Positions 17,479-26,675 are shown, counted from the stretch's first letter. The stretch is 64,000 nt of DNA from Streptomyces sp. NBC_00258 (GCF_036182465.1 NZ_CP108081.1:1984001-2048000); one strand, 5' to 3'. Translations and numbers: made by a program. The notes: generated by a model from the letters alone, not told the origin.

Positions 17479-20277
17479 ATGGTCCGACTCTTGGGTCGAT
17501 CCTGGGCTCGGTCGACCCCCCGCCTCAGCGGCCTGCGTGCGCGGCGCAGGCGTGACCGGCCTCGCCGAGCGCATGCTCGGCGGGCACGGCAGACGCCGCG
17601 CCATCCAGTCGATCCTCGGGGGGCCCACGACGGCGGGCACGGGACCGCGGCGGGGCTGCGGTCGGCGCTGGGCGGGCGCAGTGTCGCGGGCCAGGTGTTC
17701 GTCCTGCAGGTGGTGATCGTGCTGCTGCTGGTCGTGGCCGCGGTGGTGGCCCTGGTACTGCAGGTACGGCACGACAGCACCCAGGAGGCCACGAACCGTT
17801 CCCTGGCCGTCGCCGAGACGTTCGCCAACGCTCCCGGCACCCGCGAGGCCCTGAGCGCCTCCGACCCCACCGCGGTGCTTCAGCCACGGGCCGAGGCGAG
17901 CCGTGAGCAGTCCAAGGTGGACTTCATCGTGGTGATGAACACCGACGGAGTCCGCTACACCCACCCCAAGCCCGACCGGATCGGCAAGAAGTTCGTCGGG
18001 ACCCTGGAACCGGCGCTGGAGGGCCGCTCCTTCACCGAGGAGATCACGGGAACCATCGGGCCGCTGGTGCAGGCCGTGGTTCCCGTCAAGGCGGACGACG
18101 GCAAGGTCGTGGGCCTGGTGTCGGCGGGCATCACGACCGAGAACGTCGGCGGTGTCGCGGACCGGCAGCTCCCGCTCCTCCTGACCGCCGCGGCCGCCGC
18201 GCTCGCCCTGGCCCTGGGCGGGACGGCACTGGTGAGCAGGCGGCTGCTGCACCAGACCCACGGACTGGGCCCGTTCGAGATGACCCGAATGTACGAGCAC
18301 CACGACGCGGTGCTGCACGCGGTCCGGGAAGGCGTGATCATCGCCGGCGGCGAGGGGCGGCTGCTGCTCGCCAACGACGAGGCGCACCGGCTGCTGGATC
18401 TTCCCGCGGACGCCGAGGGACGGCATGTGCTCGAACTCGGCCTCGACACGGACACGGCCGCTCTGCTGGCCTCGGGGCGCGTCGCGACGGACGAGGTGCA
18501 CCTGGTCGGCGACCGGCTACTGGCGATCAACCAGCGGCCCACGGACCTCAAGGGCGGCCCGGCCGGCAGCGTCGCGACACTCCGCGACTCGACCGAACTG
18601 CGTGCCCTGTCCGGCAAGGCCGAAGTGGCCCGGGAGCATCTCAAGCTCCTGTACGACGCCGGGGTGGGCATCGGTACGGGCCTGGACGTGACCCGTACCG
18701 CCGAGGAACTGGCCGAGGTCGCGGTACCGCGGTTCGCGGACTACGTCACCGTGGACCTGGCCGACGCCGTACTGAACGGCGAGGAGCCGGAAGCGGGCAC
18801 CGATCTGCGCCGTACGGCGTTCAGCGGTATCCGCAAGGACGCTCCTCTCTATCCGGTGGGCGAGCGGATCAGGTTCGTCGCGTCCACGCCTCAGGCCCGC
18901 AGCATCGGCACCGGACAGGCCGTGGTCGAGCCCAGCCTCCGGGAGGCTCCGGGGTGGCTCGCTCAGGATCTGGAGCGCACAGCGCAGGTCGTGGAGTACG
19001 GGATCCACTCGCTGATCATCGTTCCGGTGCGGGTGGGACACCTGGTGATGGGCGTGGTGAACTTCTGGCGCTCGGAGAAGCCCGAGCCGTTCGACGAGGA
19101 GGAGTTGGCCCTCGCGGAGGAACTGGTCGCCCGTGCCGCGGTCTCCATCGACAACGCGCGCCGCTACACGCGCGAGCACAACATGGCCGTGACGCTGCAG
19201 CGCAGTCTGCTGCCGCGCAATCTGCCCGAGCAGAGCGCCCTGGACATCGCCTACCGCTACCTGCCCGCGCAGGCCGGGGTGGGCGGCGACTGGTTCGACG
19301 TACTGCCGCTGTCCGGCGCCCGGGTCGCGCTCGTCGTCGGCGATGTCGTCGGTCACGGGCTGCACGCCGCGGCGACGATGGGGCGGCTGCGGACCGCCGT
19401 GCACAACTTCTCCGCCCTCGACCTGCCGCCCGACGAACTGCTCGGGCTCCTCGACGAGTTGGTCGGCCGCATCGACCAGGACGAGGCAGCGTCGGACAGC
19501 AGTGCCGCGATCACCGGAGCCACCTGTCTCTACGCCGTCTACGACCCTGCGTCCCGGCAGTGCAGCGTCGCCCGGGCGGGCCATCCACCGCCGGCCGTCG
19601 TCAGCCCCGACGGCAGCGTGGAGTTCCCCGAGGTGCCCGCCGGTCCCCCGCTCGGTCTTGGCGGACTCCCGTTCGAGACTGCCGAACTCAAGCTGGAGGA
19701 GGGCAGCCGTCTGGTTCTCTACACGGACGGTCTCGTCGAGGACCGGGAGCGGGACATCGACGTCGGCCTTGAGATGCTGCGCACCGCGCTGGCCGGGGCA
19801 AACCGGTCGCCGGAGGACACCTGCCAGGGCGTTCTCAACGCCCTCCTGCCCGACCGGCCCAGCGACGACATCGCCCTGATCGTCGCCGGCACCCGTGCCC
19901 TCGGAGCCGACCGCATCGCCCAGTGGCAGGTGCCGTCCGACCCGGCGGCCGTCGGCGAGGTGCGCGCGTCGGTCACCCGGCAGCTGACGGAGTGGGGGCT
20001 GGACGACCTGGCGTTCGCCACCGAGCTGATGCTCAGCGAGCTGGTCACCAACGCGATCCGGTACGGCAGTGGCCCCATCCAGGTCCGTATGCTGCACGAC
20101 CGCAGCCTGATCTGCGAGGTCTTCGACGGGAGCAACACCTCACCGCACCTGCGGTACGCGGCCAGCACGGACGAGGGGGGACGCGGCCTGTTCCTCGTCG
20201 CCCAGCTCGCCGAACGCTGGGGTACCCGCTACACCCCCGCCGGCAAGGTCATCTGGACCGAACAGCCGCTGCCCTGA
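17479..20277 (+). CDS. SpoIIE-type PP2C phosphatase with sensor, PAS, GAF and RsbW-like kinase domains
   Basis: The product, about 932 residues, is a partner-switching sensor. A membrane segment (VVIVLLLVVAAVVALVL) and an extracellular Cache-like domain are closed by a second segment (LLLTAAAAALALALGG). A PAS domain (HAVREGVIIAGGEGRLLLAN), a GAF domain, a SpoIIE/PP2C domain (GVGGDWFDVLPL, VGDVVGHGLHAA, PSDDIALIV) and a C-terminal HATPase_c domain (LMLSELVTNAIRYG, GGRGLFLVAQLAERWG) follow. It should dephosphorylate anti-sigma antagonists and perhaps also phosphorylate them, controlling stress sigma factors. The N-terminal end is uncertain: the first 70 residues are Arg-rich, lack a clear ribosome site, and the neighbouring frame from GTG 17552 also looks coding. 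The stop is three bases from the convergent exporter gene. Confidence 0.88.
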   Translation: MVRLLGRSWARSTPRLSGLRARRRRDRPRRAHARRARQTPRHPVDPRGAHDGGHGTAAGLRSALGGRSVAGQVFVLQVVIVLLLVVAAVVALVLQVRHDSTQEATNRSLAVAETFANAPGTREALSASDPTAVLQPRAEASREQSKVDFIVVMNTDGVRYTHPKPDRIGKKFVGTLEPALEGRSFTEEITGTIGPLVQAVVPVKADDGKVVGLVSAGITTENVGGVADRQLPLLLTAAAAALALALGGTALVSRRLLHQTHGLGPFEMTRMYEHHDAVLHAVREGVIIAGGEGRLLLANDEAHRLLDLPADAEGRHVLELGLDTDTAALLASGRVATDEVHLVGDRLLAINQRPTDLKGGPAGSVATLRDSTELRALSGKAEVAREHLKLLYDAGVGIGTGLDVTRTAEELAEVAVPRFADYVTVDLADAVLNGEEPEAGTDLRRTAFSGIRKDAPLYPVGERIRFVASTPQARSIGTGQAVVEPSLREAPGWLAQDLERTAQVVEYGIHSLIIVPVRVGHLVMGVVNFWRSEKPEPFDEEELALAEELVARAAVSIDNARRYTREHNMAVTLQRSLLPRNLPEQSALDIAYRYLPAQAGVGGDWFDVLPLSGARVALVVGDVVGHGLHAAATMGRLRTAVHNFSALDLPPDELLGLLDELVGRIDQDEAASDSSAAITGATCLYAVYDPASRQCSVARAGHPPPAVVSPDGSVEFPEVPAGPPLGLGGLPFETAELKLEEGSRLVLYTDGLVEDRERDIDVGLEMLRTALAGANRSPEDTCQGVLNALLPDRPSDDIALIVAGTRALGADRIAQWQVPSDPAAVGEVRASVTRQLTEWGLDDLAFATELMLSELVTNAIRYGSGPIQVRMLHDRSLICEVFDGSNTSPHLRYAASTDEGGRGLFLVAQLAERWGTRYTPAGKVIWTEQPLP

Positions 20278-20280
20278 GGC

Positions 20281-21942
20281 TCAGCCGCGCGACGGAGGAT
20301 CCTCGCGGGGCTCGGAGGCATCCGAAGCCCGTTCGCCCGCGCTCGCGTCACCCGGGCTCTCCGGTACACCCTCGGCCTCCGGGACGTCTCCGGCCGGCAC
20401 GGGCGCCATGGCTCCGTTTCCCTGGAGACGCACCAGGTCGTCCGGCCGTACCTGAATCACGATCAGGGCGATCAGGGCGGCCACGACGGCGATGATCGCC
20501 GCCACGATGAACGCGCCCGAAATGCCCGAGGTCAGCACCTGGTCGCTCCAGGGCGGCGGGAGTTCCCCGGTTCTGCGGAACTCCAGGCGCTGGGCCGGGG
20601 TCGCCTCCGCCATGAAGTCGCTGACCTGATCGGTGGCCTCGTTGCGGCTGGCCGTACCGAAGACGGTCACCAGCACCGACAGACCGAGCGAACCGCCCAC
20701 CTGCTGGGTGGCGTTGAGGATCCCGGAGGCCGCTCCCGCGTCCTGCGACTCCACTCCCGAGACCGCCATCAGCGTCAGGGACACGAAGTTGAGACCCATA
20801 CCGAAGCCGAAGACCAGCATGGGGCCGAGGATGCTGCCCGCGTACGTGCTGTCGACCCCGGTCAGGGTCAGCCAGCCGAGCCCGATGGCGGACAGGACCG
20901 CGCCCACCGTCATGAACGGCTTGGGCCCCCACTTGGGCAGCAGTTGTGAGGCGAATCCCGCGCCGATGGCGATGATCGCGCTCACCGGCAGGAAGGCGAG
21001 ACCGGCCTCCAGCGGGCTGAAGCCCAGGATGTTCTGCACGAAGAGCGTCAGGAAGAAGAACATGCCGAACATCGCCGCGGCCAGGCTCAGCATGATCGCG
21101 TAGACGCCTGCCCGGTTGCGGTCGCGGAACATCCACAGGGGCGTGATGGGCTGTCTCGACCGGCGCTCGACGGTGATGAACGCGGCGAGGAGGACGACGG
21201 CCGCCGCGAAGGCCGCGAGGGTCAGTCCGTCGCTCCAGCCGTCCTCCGAGGCACGGATGAATCCGTAGACGAGCATCACCATGCCGACGGTGGAGGTGAG
21301 CGCGCCGAGGATGTCGAAGTGGCCCGGATGGCGCTCGGACTCCCGGATGTAGCGGGGCGTCGCCAGCACGATCAGCAGGCCGATGGGCACGTTGACGAAG
21401 AGGACCCAGCGCCAGTCGAGCCACTCCACGAGCAGTCCGCCCGCCAGCAGGCCGATCGCGCTGCCACCGGCCGAGACCGCGGCGAACACGCCGAACGCCC
21501 TGTTCCGCTCGGGCCCTTCCTCGAACGTCGTGGTGATCAGGGAGAGGGCCGTCGGGGACGCGATGGCACCGCCGACGCCCTGCAGCGAGCGCGCCGCGAG
21601 CAACTGCCAGGATTCCTGGGAGAGTCCGCCGAGCAGAGAGGCGAGTACGAAGAGCAGGACGCCGAACATGAAGACCCGGCGACGGCCGAGGATGTCGCCC
21701 AACCGCCCGCCGAGCAGGAGCAGACCGCCGAAGGTCAGCGTGTAGGCGTTGATCACCCAGGACAGGTTCTCGGTCGAGAAGCCGAGCGAGCTCTGGATGT
21801 GCGGAAGCGCGATGTTCACGATGGTGATGTCGAGGACCACCATCAGCTGGCAGGAGGCGATGACGAGTAGTGCGATCCCTCTGCCTCGGCCCCGCTCCGG
21901 GGACTTGGCAGTTTCCGAGGGTGTCGTCCGAGCGCCCGTCAT
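20281..21942 (-). CDS. DHA2-family MFS drug exporter
   Basis: This 553-residue proton-driven exporter of the EmrB/QacA type shows about 14 membrane segments. Characteristic stretches are ASCQLMVVLDITIVNIALP in the first helix, GGRLGDILGRRRVF in the loop between helices 2 and 3, and the SLQGVGGAIASP motif of helix 5. A polar tail of about 50 residues rich in Asp, Glu, Pro and Ser follows the last helix. AGGAC lies eight bases before the ATG at 21942. The winged-helix gene 120 bases upstream on the same strand may be its regulator or operon partner. Substrates cannot be predicted; antibiotics, dyes or toxic metabolites are typical. Confidence 0.92.
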   Translation of the reverse strand: MTGARTTPSETAKSPERGRGRGIALLVIASCQLMVVLDITIVNIALPHIQSSLGFSTENLSWVINAYTLTFGGLLLLGGRLGDILGRRRVFMFGVLLFVLASLLGGLSQESWQLLAARSLQGVGGAIASPTALSLITTTFEEGPERNRAFGVFAAVSAGGSAIGLLAGGLLVEWLDWRWVLFVNVPIGLLIVLATPRYIRESERHPGHFDILGALTSTVGMVMLVYGFIRASEDGWSDGLTLAAFAAAVVLLAAFITVERRSRQPITPLWMFRDRNRAGVYAIMLSLAAAMFGMFFFLTLFVQNILGFSPLEAGLAFLPVSAIIAIGAGFASQLLPKWGPKPFMTVGAVLSAIGLGWLTLTGVDSTYAGSILGPMLVFGFGMGLNFVSLTLMAVSGVESQDAGAASGILNATQQVGGSLGLSVLVTVFGTASRNEATDQVSDFMAEATPAQRLEFRRTGELPPPWSDQVLTSGISGAFIVAAIIAVVAALIALIVIQVRPDDLVRLQGNGAMAPVPAGDVPEAEGVPESPGDASAGERASDASEPREDPPSRG

Positions 21943-22062
21943 GGCATTTGTCCTGCGTGTACGACGACGTGAAGGTCGACGTTCGCTGTACCGACGGTAG
22001 TCCTGAGCGCCGGGCCCCACCAGTCGATCTTGCCGTGGTCCGAGTGGCGCCGGCGCCACTCG

Positions 22063-22434
22063 TCACTCGTCGGCGGTGGAACCCTGCTCGGAGACGGATG
22101 CCGACTGCAGCTGCTGAGATCTGGTGTCGCGCTCGGCGTCGTGCTGCGCAAGTACGGAGAGCAGACCCGCGACCGACAGCCCGGCGTCGGCCGGGTGACG
22201 CAGGCCGGTCCCCGGCTCGATGTGGTACTCGTTCGTGCGCCCCTGCCTGGTGTGGGTGAGATAACCACCCTGCTCCAGATCGGCGATGATCTTCTGCACC
22301 GCGCGCTCCGTGAGCCGGCAGCGCGCGGCGATGTCCCGGATACGGGTGTTCTGGTCATCCGCGATGGCAGCCAGTACGCGGGCGTGGTTGGTGAGGAACG
22401 TCCAGCCGGAATGTGTCTCAGGTACTCCACCCAT
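22063..22434 (-). CDS. winged helix-turn-helix regulator (MarR-like)
   Basis: This 123-residue DNA-binding protein is mostly a winged helix: HSGWTFLTNHARVLAAIA, then TRIRDIAARCRLTERAVQKI as helix-turn-helix and GYLTHTRQGRTNEYHI as the wing. The remainder is a short helical tail likely used in dimerisation. In-frame starts also exist at 22446 and 22458 and none has a good ribosome site, so the message may be nearly leaderless. It lies upstream of, and on the same strand as, the DHA2 exporter gene, which it probably regulates. It is divergent from the STAS-ANTAR gene. Confidence 0.8.
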   Translation of the reverse strand: MGGVPETHSGWTFLTNHARVLAAIADDQNTRIRDIAARCRLTERAVQKIIADLEQGGYLTHTRQGRTNEYHIEPGTGLRHPADAGLSVAGLLSVLAQHDAERDTRSQQLQSASVSEQGSTADE

Positions 22435-22567
22435 GCGCCACAGCATAAGACCTACCATTCACGCATTCAAAAGGACGAAAGAATTTTCATGTATCACTTG
22501 ACGTGTGACGCTCGGAAGCCGAGCCTGGGGGAGGTAGAGACGGCCGAATGCCTCAGGAGCGGCTGCC

Positions 22568-23431
22568 ATGCGAGACACTGCACCTTCCGCGCAGTTCGAG
22601 AGCGGGTACGAGCCCGTCTGCGCGGCATCGGTCATCGCGGCGAGGGGGCGTCCGCCGTCGTCCCTGAAGATCGAGGCACACCAGGCCGGTGCGCGAACGG
22701 CCGTCGTGATCGCCGGCGACATCGACCTCGACGGCGAACAACTGCTGGAGCATATGCTGCGCCGAGCCCTCGCCGAGTCGGTCACCGGCGTGGATCTCGA
22801 TCTGAGCGGAGTCGGGTTCTGCGACTGCTCCGGTCTCAACGTCCTGCTGCGCCTGCGTCGGCGTGCACTGAAGGAGGCCAGGACGGTCGTGATCCAGGCT
22901 GCCGACCCGGCGGTCGAGCGACTGCTCGCCGTCACTGAGACGTCGTCACTGTTCGCGCCCGCGTTCACACCCGGATACGCGCCCACAGGTGACGCCGCTG
23001 GGGCCGCGGCCCTTCCCGGCCAGGACACGCGCCCCGGTCGGACACACCGCCCTACGGAGGAGGACGCGTTGCCCGGCGATGCCGAGCGGGACCTGCGCAC
23101 GGAAGTCGTCCAGCTCAAGCGCGCCATGCAGACCCGGCCGGTGATCGACCTGGCCCGCGGAGTCCTGATGGCCTCCTTCGGCCTGAGCCCGGAGAACGCC
23201 TGGAACGTCCTGGTGGCGGTCTCCCAGAACACCAACACCAAGCTGCACCACCTGGCCCAGGACATGGTGGGCGCCGTCCAGGGTGGGCCCCTCCCCGAAT
23301 CACTGCAACTACAACTGGCAGCGGCGGTCGCCGAACTGGCCGCTCCCCCACCCACCGACAGGACCGATGCCGGCCACATCGCCGCCGACCACTCCGAGGA
23401 CAAGGAGCGCACCCCTGAACCAGAGCCGTGA
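22568..23431 (+). CDS. STAS-ANTAR fusion, anti-sigma antagonist joined to RNA-binding domain
   Basis: This 287-residue cytoplasmic protein joins two regulatory modules. Residues about 30-130 form a STAS domain (VVIAGDIDLDGEQLLEHML, DLDLSGVGFCDCSGLNVL), where the serine of CDCSGLN is the expected phosphorylation site for an RsbW-like kinase. After an acidic linker, residues about 175-245 form an ANTAR domain (QLKRAMQTRPVIDLARGVLM, then WNVLVAVSQNTNTKLHHLAQ), which in other proteins binds paired RNA hairpins and blocks termination. The combination suggests an antiterminator switched by serine phosphorylation. AGGAG precedes the ATG. The SpoIIE/RsbW-like protein at 17.5-20.3 kb is a possible partner. 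Confidence 0.88.
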   Translation: MRDTAPSAQFESGYEPVCAASVIAARGRPPSSLKIEAHQAGARTAVVIAGDIDLDGEQLLEHMLRRALAESVTGVDLDLSGVGFCDCSGLNVLLRLRRRALKEARTVVIQAADPAVERLLAVTETSSLFAPAFTPGYAPTGDAAGAAALPGQDTRPGRTHRPTEEDALPGDAERDLRTEVVQLKRAMQTRPVIDLARGVLMASFGLSPENAWNVLVAVSQNTNTKLHHLAQDMVGAVQGGPLPESLQLQLAAAVAELAAPPPTDRTDAGHIAADHSEDKERTPEPEP

Positions 23432-23533
23432 ACGGCGATGACGCGGGCCGCACCCTTGGGCCTGCTCCACCCCGACTGCCGGGCTGCGTCAGTCCGTTGA
23501 CCGCGTCAGCGGCCCTCGTCCCGACCGTGCATC

Positions 23534-24304
23534 TCAGCTCTCGTCGAGATGCTCCGTGGATGCCGGTTCCCGGTGCAGCGCCTGCGTCACCTCTCGTTGG
23601 TAGTCGGTGTAGGCGGCGCGCAGGGGCGGTGCCGGCCAGGGCGTGGGGAGGAGTTCGCCGGGGAGGACGGGGTCGGTGACCAGGTGGCGGACTATGGCCG
23701 CGAAGGTGGCGAAGCGGTCGGCCGGGTGGGTCGGCCGGGCCACGCGGGCCAGTAGCGCGCCCGCGGTGCGGGCCCAGTCGTCGAGCGGCCACAGGGTCGC
23801 GGCCAGGGCTCGGTCGGGCTGTTCGGGGCGTGCGGTGAAGCGCTGGGTGAACTCCGTGAGGTGGGTCGGCCAGGGGCGTCGCAGGTTGTCCGGCCGGAGC
23901 CAGACGCCCTCCCGCAGTTCCGCCAGTCGCAGGCGGGACAACTCGGCGCGCAGTTCGGCCCGTTCGGCGGGGCCGCGGCCGGTCGCGGTGACGACGACGG
24001 TTTCCCACGAACCGTCCCAGGCCCTGGTTCTCGGGTGGACCGCGTCGTCCTGGCGGCGCTGTCGCTCCAGGAGCCGTTCGCTGAGCCGGTAGACCCCGTC
24101 GGCTCGGTCCAGGTCGCCCGCCGTCACCATCCGGCTGAGCGCGGCCCGCAGCGTGGAGCCGGCGATGCCGAAGGGTTCGACGCTGCGAACCAGGTCCCGC
24201 ACCGGAAGCTCCGGCGGATGCACGCCGAGCAGAAGGCTCAGGACGACCGACCGCGCGGACAGTGGGCGCAGTTCGACGTCGGCCGCCGACTGAGTGTCGT
24301 TCAT
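23534..24304 (-). CDS. PaaX family transcriptional regulator
   Basis: This 256-residue regulator follows the PaaX plan: an N-terminal winged helix (SARSVVLSLLLG, then STLRAALSRMVTAGDLDRAD), a central domain with the typical DGSWETVVVTA segment, and a C-terminal helical domain (PLDDWARTAGALL). PaaX proteins repress aromatic or acyl-CoA catabolic genes and respond to phenylacetyl-CoA-like effectors. The start is uncertain because the repeated ATGGATCGC unit creates several in-frame Met codons (24304, 24319, 24328, 24337) and none has a strong ribosome site. It is divergent from the AidB-like dehydrogenase gene, its probable target. Confidence 0.85.
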   Translation of the reverse strand: MNDTQSAADVELRPLSARSVVLSLLLGVHPPELPVRDLVRSVEPFGIAGSTLRAALSRMVTAGDLDRADGVYRLSERLLERQRRQDDAVHPRTRAWDGSWETVVVTATGRGPAERAELRAELSRLRLAELREGVWLRPDNLRRPWPTHLTEFTQRFTARPEQPDRALAATLWPLDDWARTAGALLARVARPTHPADRFATFAAIVRHLVTDPVLPGELLPTPWPAPPLRAAYTDYQREVTQALHREPASTEHLDES

Positions 24305-24479
24305 CCCCGTGGACCGCATGGATCGCATGGATCGCATTGTGCCCGGTCAGGCGCGGCGGGACGCGGGCGCGGCCGTGCCAGGTTCGCGTCCGGTGCTGCC
24401 GGCGTGGGCGGAGAGCGCACTCCAGAAGCGTCGTGTTACGTCATTGCTGCAGCCGCAGAAATAGTGCAACACTGGCCGC

Positions 24480-26141
24480 ATGGTCCCGATACTCGCGCCA
24501 GAGCAGTCCGCCACGCACGACGTCACCAACCAGGCCCCACCCCTCACTCCGTACGACGCCTCCGACGACACGGCCCTGCTGGAGGGGCTGCGCCGGGAGG
24601 GCGCCGACTGGGCCGAGGAGGACGTTCGGCGTCTGGGTCGTGTGGCCGGCGGCGAAGAGGCCCAGCTGTGGGGCGAGCAGGCCAACCGCCACGAGCCGGA
24701 GCTGCGTACGCACGACCGCTACGGCAACCGGATCGACGAGGTCGACTTCCACCCGAGCTGGCACCGGCTGATGGGCGTGGCGGTGGCCGAGGGCCTGGCC
24801 GCCTCACCCTGGGCGGACGACAGGTCCGGCGCCCACGTCGCCCGTACCGCCGGCGGCCTGGTGTGGGGTCACACCGATGCCGGACACGGCTGCCCCACCT
24901 CGATGACGTACGCGGCCGTACCCGCTCTGCGGCGGCAGCCCGAGCTGGCCGCGGTCTACGAACCCCTGCTGGTCAGCCGGGTCTACGACCCGGGTCTGCG
25001 CGTCCCGGCCGAGAAACGCGGGCTGCTGGCGGGCATGGGGATGACGGAGAAGCAGGGCGGCTCGGACGTCCGTACCAACACGACGGTGGCCGCGCCGACG
25101 GCCGAGCCGGGCGTGTTCACGCTGCGCGGCCACAAGTGGTTCACGTCGGCGCCGATGTGCGACGTGTTCCTGGTCCTCGCCCAGGCGCCCGGCGGCCTGT
25201 CCTGCTTCCTCGTGCCGCGGATCCTGCCGGACGGCACCCGGAACACGTTCCGTATCCAGCGGCTGAAGGACAAGCTCGGCAACCGTTCCAACGCCTCCTC
25301 GGAGCCGGAGTTCGAGAACACCGTCGCCTGGCTGGTCGGCCCCGAGGGCCAGGGCGTGAAGACGATCATCGAGATGGTCAACTGCACGCGTCTGGACTGC
25401 GTGATGATGAGCGCGACGCTCATGCGCAAGACCCTCGTGGAGGCGGGCCACCACACGAAGCACCGCGGCGCCTTCGGGGCACTGCTGATCGACCAGCCCC
25501 TCATGCGCAACGTACTGGCCGATCTGGCACTGGAGTCCGAGGCCGCCACGACGCTCACCCTGCGGCTCGCGGGTGCCGCCGACCGTGCGATCCGCGGTGA
25601 CGCGCAGGAGACGGCGTTCCGCAGGATCGCCACCGCCGTCGGCAAGTACTGGGTGACCAAGCGCGGCCCGGCGTTCACCGCCGAAGCCCTGGAGTGCCTG
25701 GGCGGCAACGGGTACGTGGAGGAGTCGGGCATGCCACGCCACTACCGCGAGGCACCCCTGCTCTCCATCTGGGAGGGGTCGGGCAACGTCAACGCCCTCG
25801 ACGTGCTGCGTGCCCTCGGCCGGGCACCCGACACCGCCGAGGCCCTGTTCGCCGAACTCGCCCTGGCGCACGGGGCCGACGCCCGGCTCGACGCGGCCGT
25901 GCTCCGGCTCAGGGACCAACTGTCGGACCTGGCAGGCGTCGAGACCGGCGCCCGTCGTCTGGTGGAGCTGATGGCGCTGGCACTGCAGGGCTCGCTCCTG
26001 GTCCGCCACGCCCCGGCCGCCGTCGCCGACGCCTTCTGCGCCACCCGGCTCGGCGGCGACTGGGGGCACGCTTTCGGCACGCTCCCCGCCTCCGCCGACC
26101 TGGACGCGATCCTCAACCGCGCCCTGCCGGAGGCCGGTTGA
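24480..26141 (+). CDS. AidB-like acyl-CoA dehydrogenase family protein
   Basis: The 553-residue flavoprotein belongs to the AidB branch, longer than standard acyl-CoA dehydrogenases. Landmarks are GMGMTEKQGGSDVRTNTT at the flavin site, NRSNASSE, ALECLGGNGYVEESGMPRHY and SIWEGSGNVNALDVLR, followed by the extra C-terminal helical part. E. coli AidB is an alkylation-response protein that binds DNA and has weak isovaleryl-CoA dehydrogenase activity; Streptomyces copies are not well assigned. No ribosome site precedes the ATG, so the message may be leaderless or use a later start. A short inverted repeat AGTG-CAA-CACT near 24462-24472 could serve the divergent PaaX protein. Confidence 0.88.
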   Translation: MVPILAPEQSATHDVTNQAPPLTPYDASDDTALLEGLRREGADWAEEDVRRLGRVAGGEEAQLWGEQANRHEPELRTHDRYGNRIDEVDFHPSWHRLMGVAVAEGLAASPWADDRSGAHVARTAGGLVWGHTDAGHGCPTSMTYAAVPALRRQPELAAVYEPLLVSRVYDPGLRVPAEKRGLLAGMGMTEKQGGSDVRTNTTVAAPTAEPGVFTLRGHKWFTSAPMCDVFLVLAQAPGGLSCFLVPRILPDGTRNTFRIQRLKDKLGNRSNASSEPEFENTVAWLVGPEGQGVKTIIEMVNCTRLDCVMMSATLMRKTLVEAGHHTKHRGAFGALLIDQPLMRNVLADLALESEAATTLTLRLAGAADRAIRGDAQETAFRRIATAVGKYWVTKRGPAFTAEALECLGGNGYVEESGMPRHYREAPLLSIWEGSGNVNALDVLRALGRAPDTAEALFAELALAHGADARLDAAVLRLRDQLSDLAGVETGARRLVELMALALQGSLLVRHAPAAVADAFCATRLGGDWGHAFGTLPASADLDAILNRALPEAG

Positions 26142-26163
26142 CCCTGCCCGGCAGAACGGACGC

Positions 26164-26541
26164 CTACGTCCGAGGGGTCCCCGCGGCGTCGACGGGAACC
26201 TTCTCGGCGCCGATCCGCCGAATGCGTTCGGTGCCCCACGCTCCGAGGGAGGCCAGCGCGGCGTTGAGTGAAACGCCGTGCTCCGTCAGGGAGTACTCGA
26301 CCTTCGGCGGCACCTCTCGGTACACCTCACGATGGACGAGCCCGTCTTCTTCCATCTCCCGCAGATGCTGAATCAGCATCTTCTCGCTGACGCCCGGCAG
26401 TCCGCGGCGCAGCTCGGCGAACCGGCGGACCCCGTAGTGGTCCAGCTCCCAAAGGATCAGCGACTTCCACTTGCCGGCCACCACGTCCATGGCCGCGTCG
26501 ATGCCGCAGAAATAGGGACCTCGTCGTGCCGACGTCGCCAT
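26164..26541 (-). CDS. HxlR family transcriptional regulator
   Basis: This 125-residue winged-helix regulator carries the full HxlR signature: a Cys near the N-terminus (PYFCGIDAAMDVVAGKWKSL), the LWELDHYGVRRFAELRR stretch, GVSEKMLIQHLREMEEDGL as the recognition part and PPKVEYSLTEHGVSL in the wing. Such proteins often sense electrophiles or redox change through the cysteine. GGGGGACGG precedes the ATG at 26541. It is divergent from the imine-reductase-like gene, with two palindromes between them that it probably binds. Confidence 0.92.
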   Translation of the reverse strand: MATSARRGPYFCGIDAAMDVVAGKWKSLILWELDHYGVRRFAELRRGLPGVSEKMLIQHLREMEEDGLVHREVYREVPPKVEYSLTEHGVSLNAALASLGAWGTERIRRIGAEKVPVDAAGTPRT

Positions 26542-26567
26542 CCGTCCCCCAAGACCCAAGATCCAAG

Positions 26568-26605
26568 GGGTACTTACCAACAGGTGAGTACCCGACTAAT
26601 TAGTC
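26568..26605. promoter_or_regulatory. HxlR operator region with two palindromes
   Basis: GGGTACTTACC and its near-perfect inverted copy form a 26-bp palindrome at 26568-26593 (10 of 11 arm pairs match). Directly next to it, GACTAATTAGTC at 26594-26605 is a perfect 12-bp palindrome. Both lie between the divergent HxlR and imine-reductase-like genes. The larger one has the GTACT/AGTAC half-site spacing expected of HxlR dimers. Confidence 0.75.
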
Positions 26606-26675
26606 CGTACTGGTCAACCCTACCGGCCCCGGAGAGGATCGAACCGAACCACAAACACGAGGGGAAACGCCGGAA

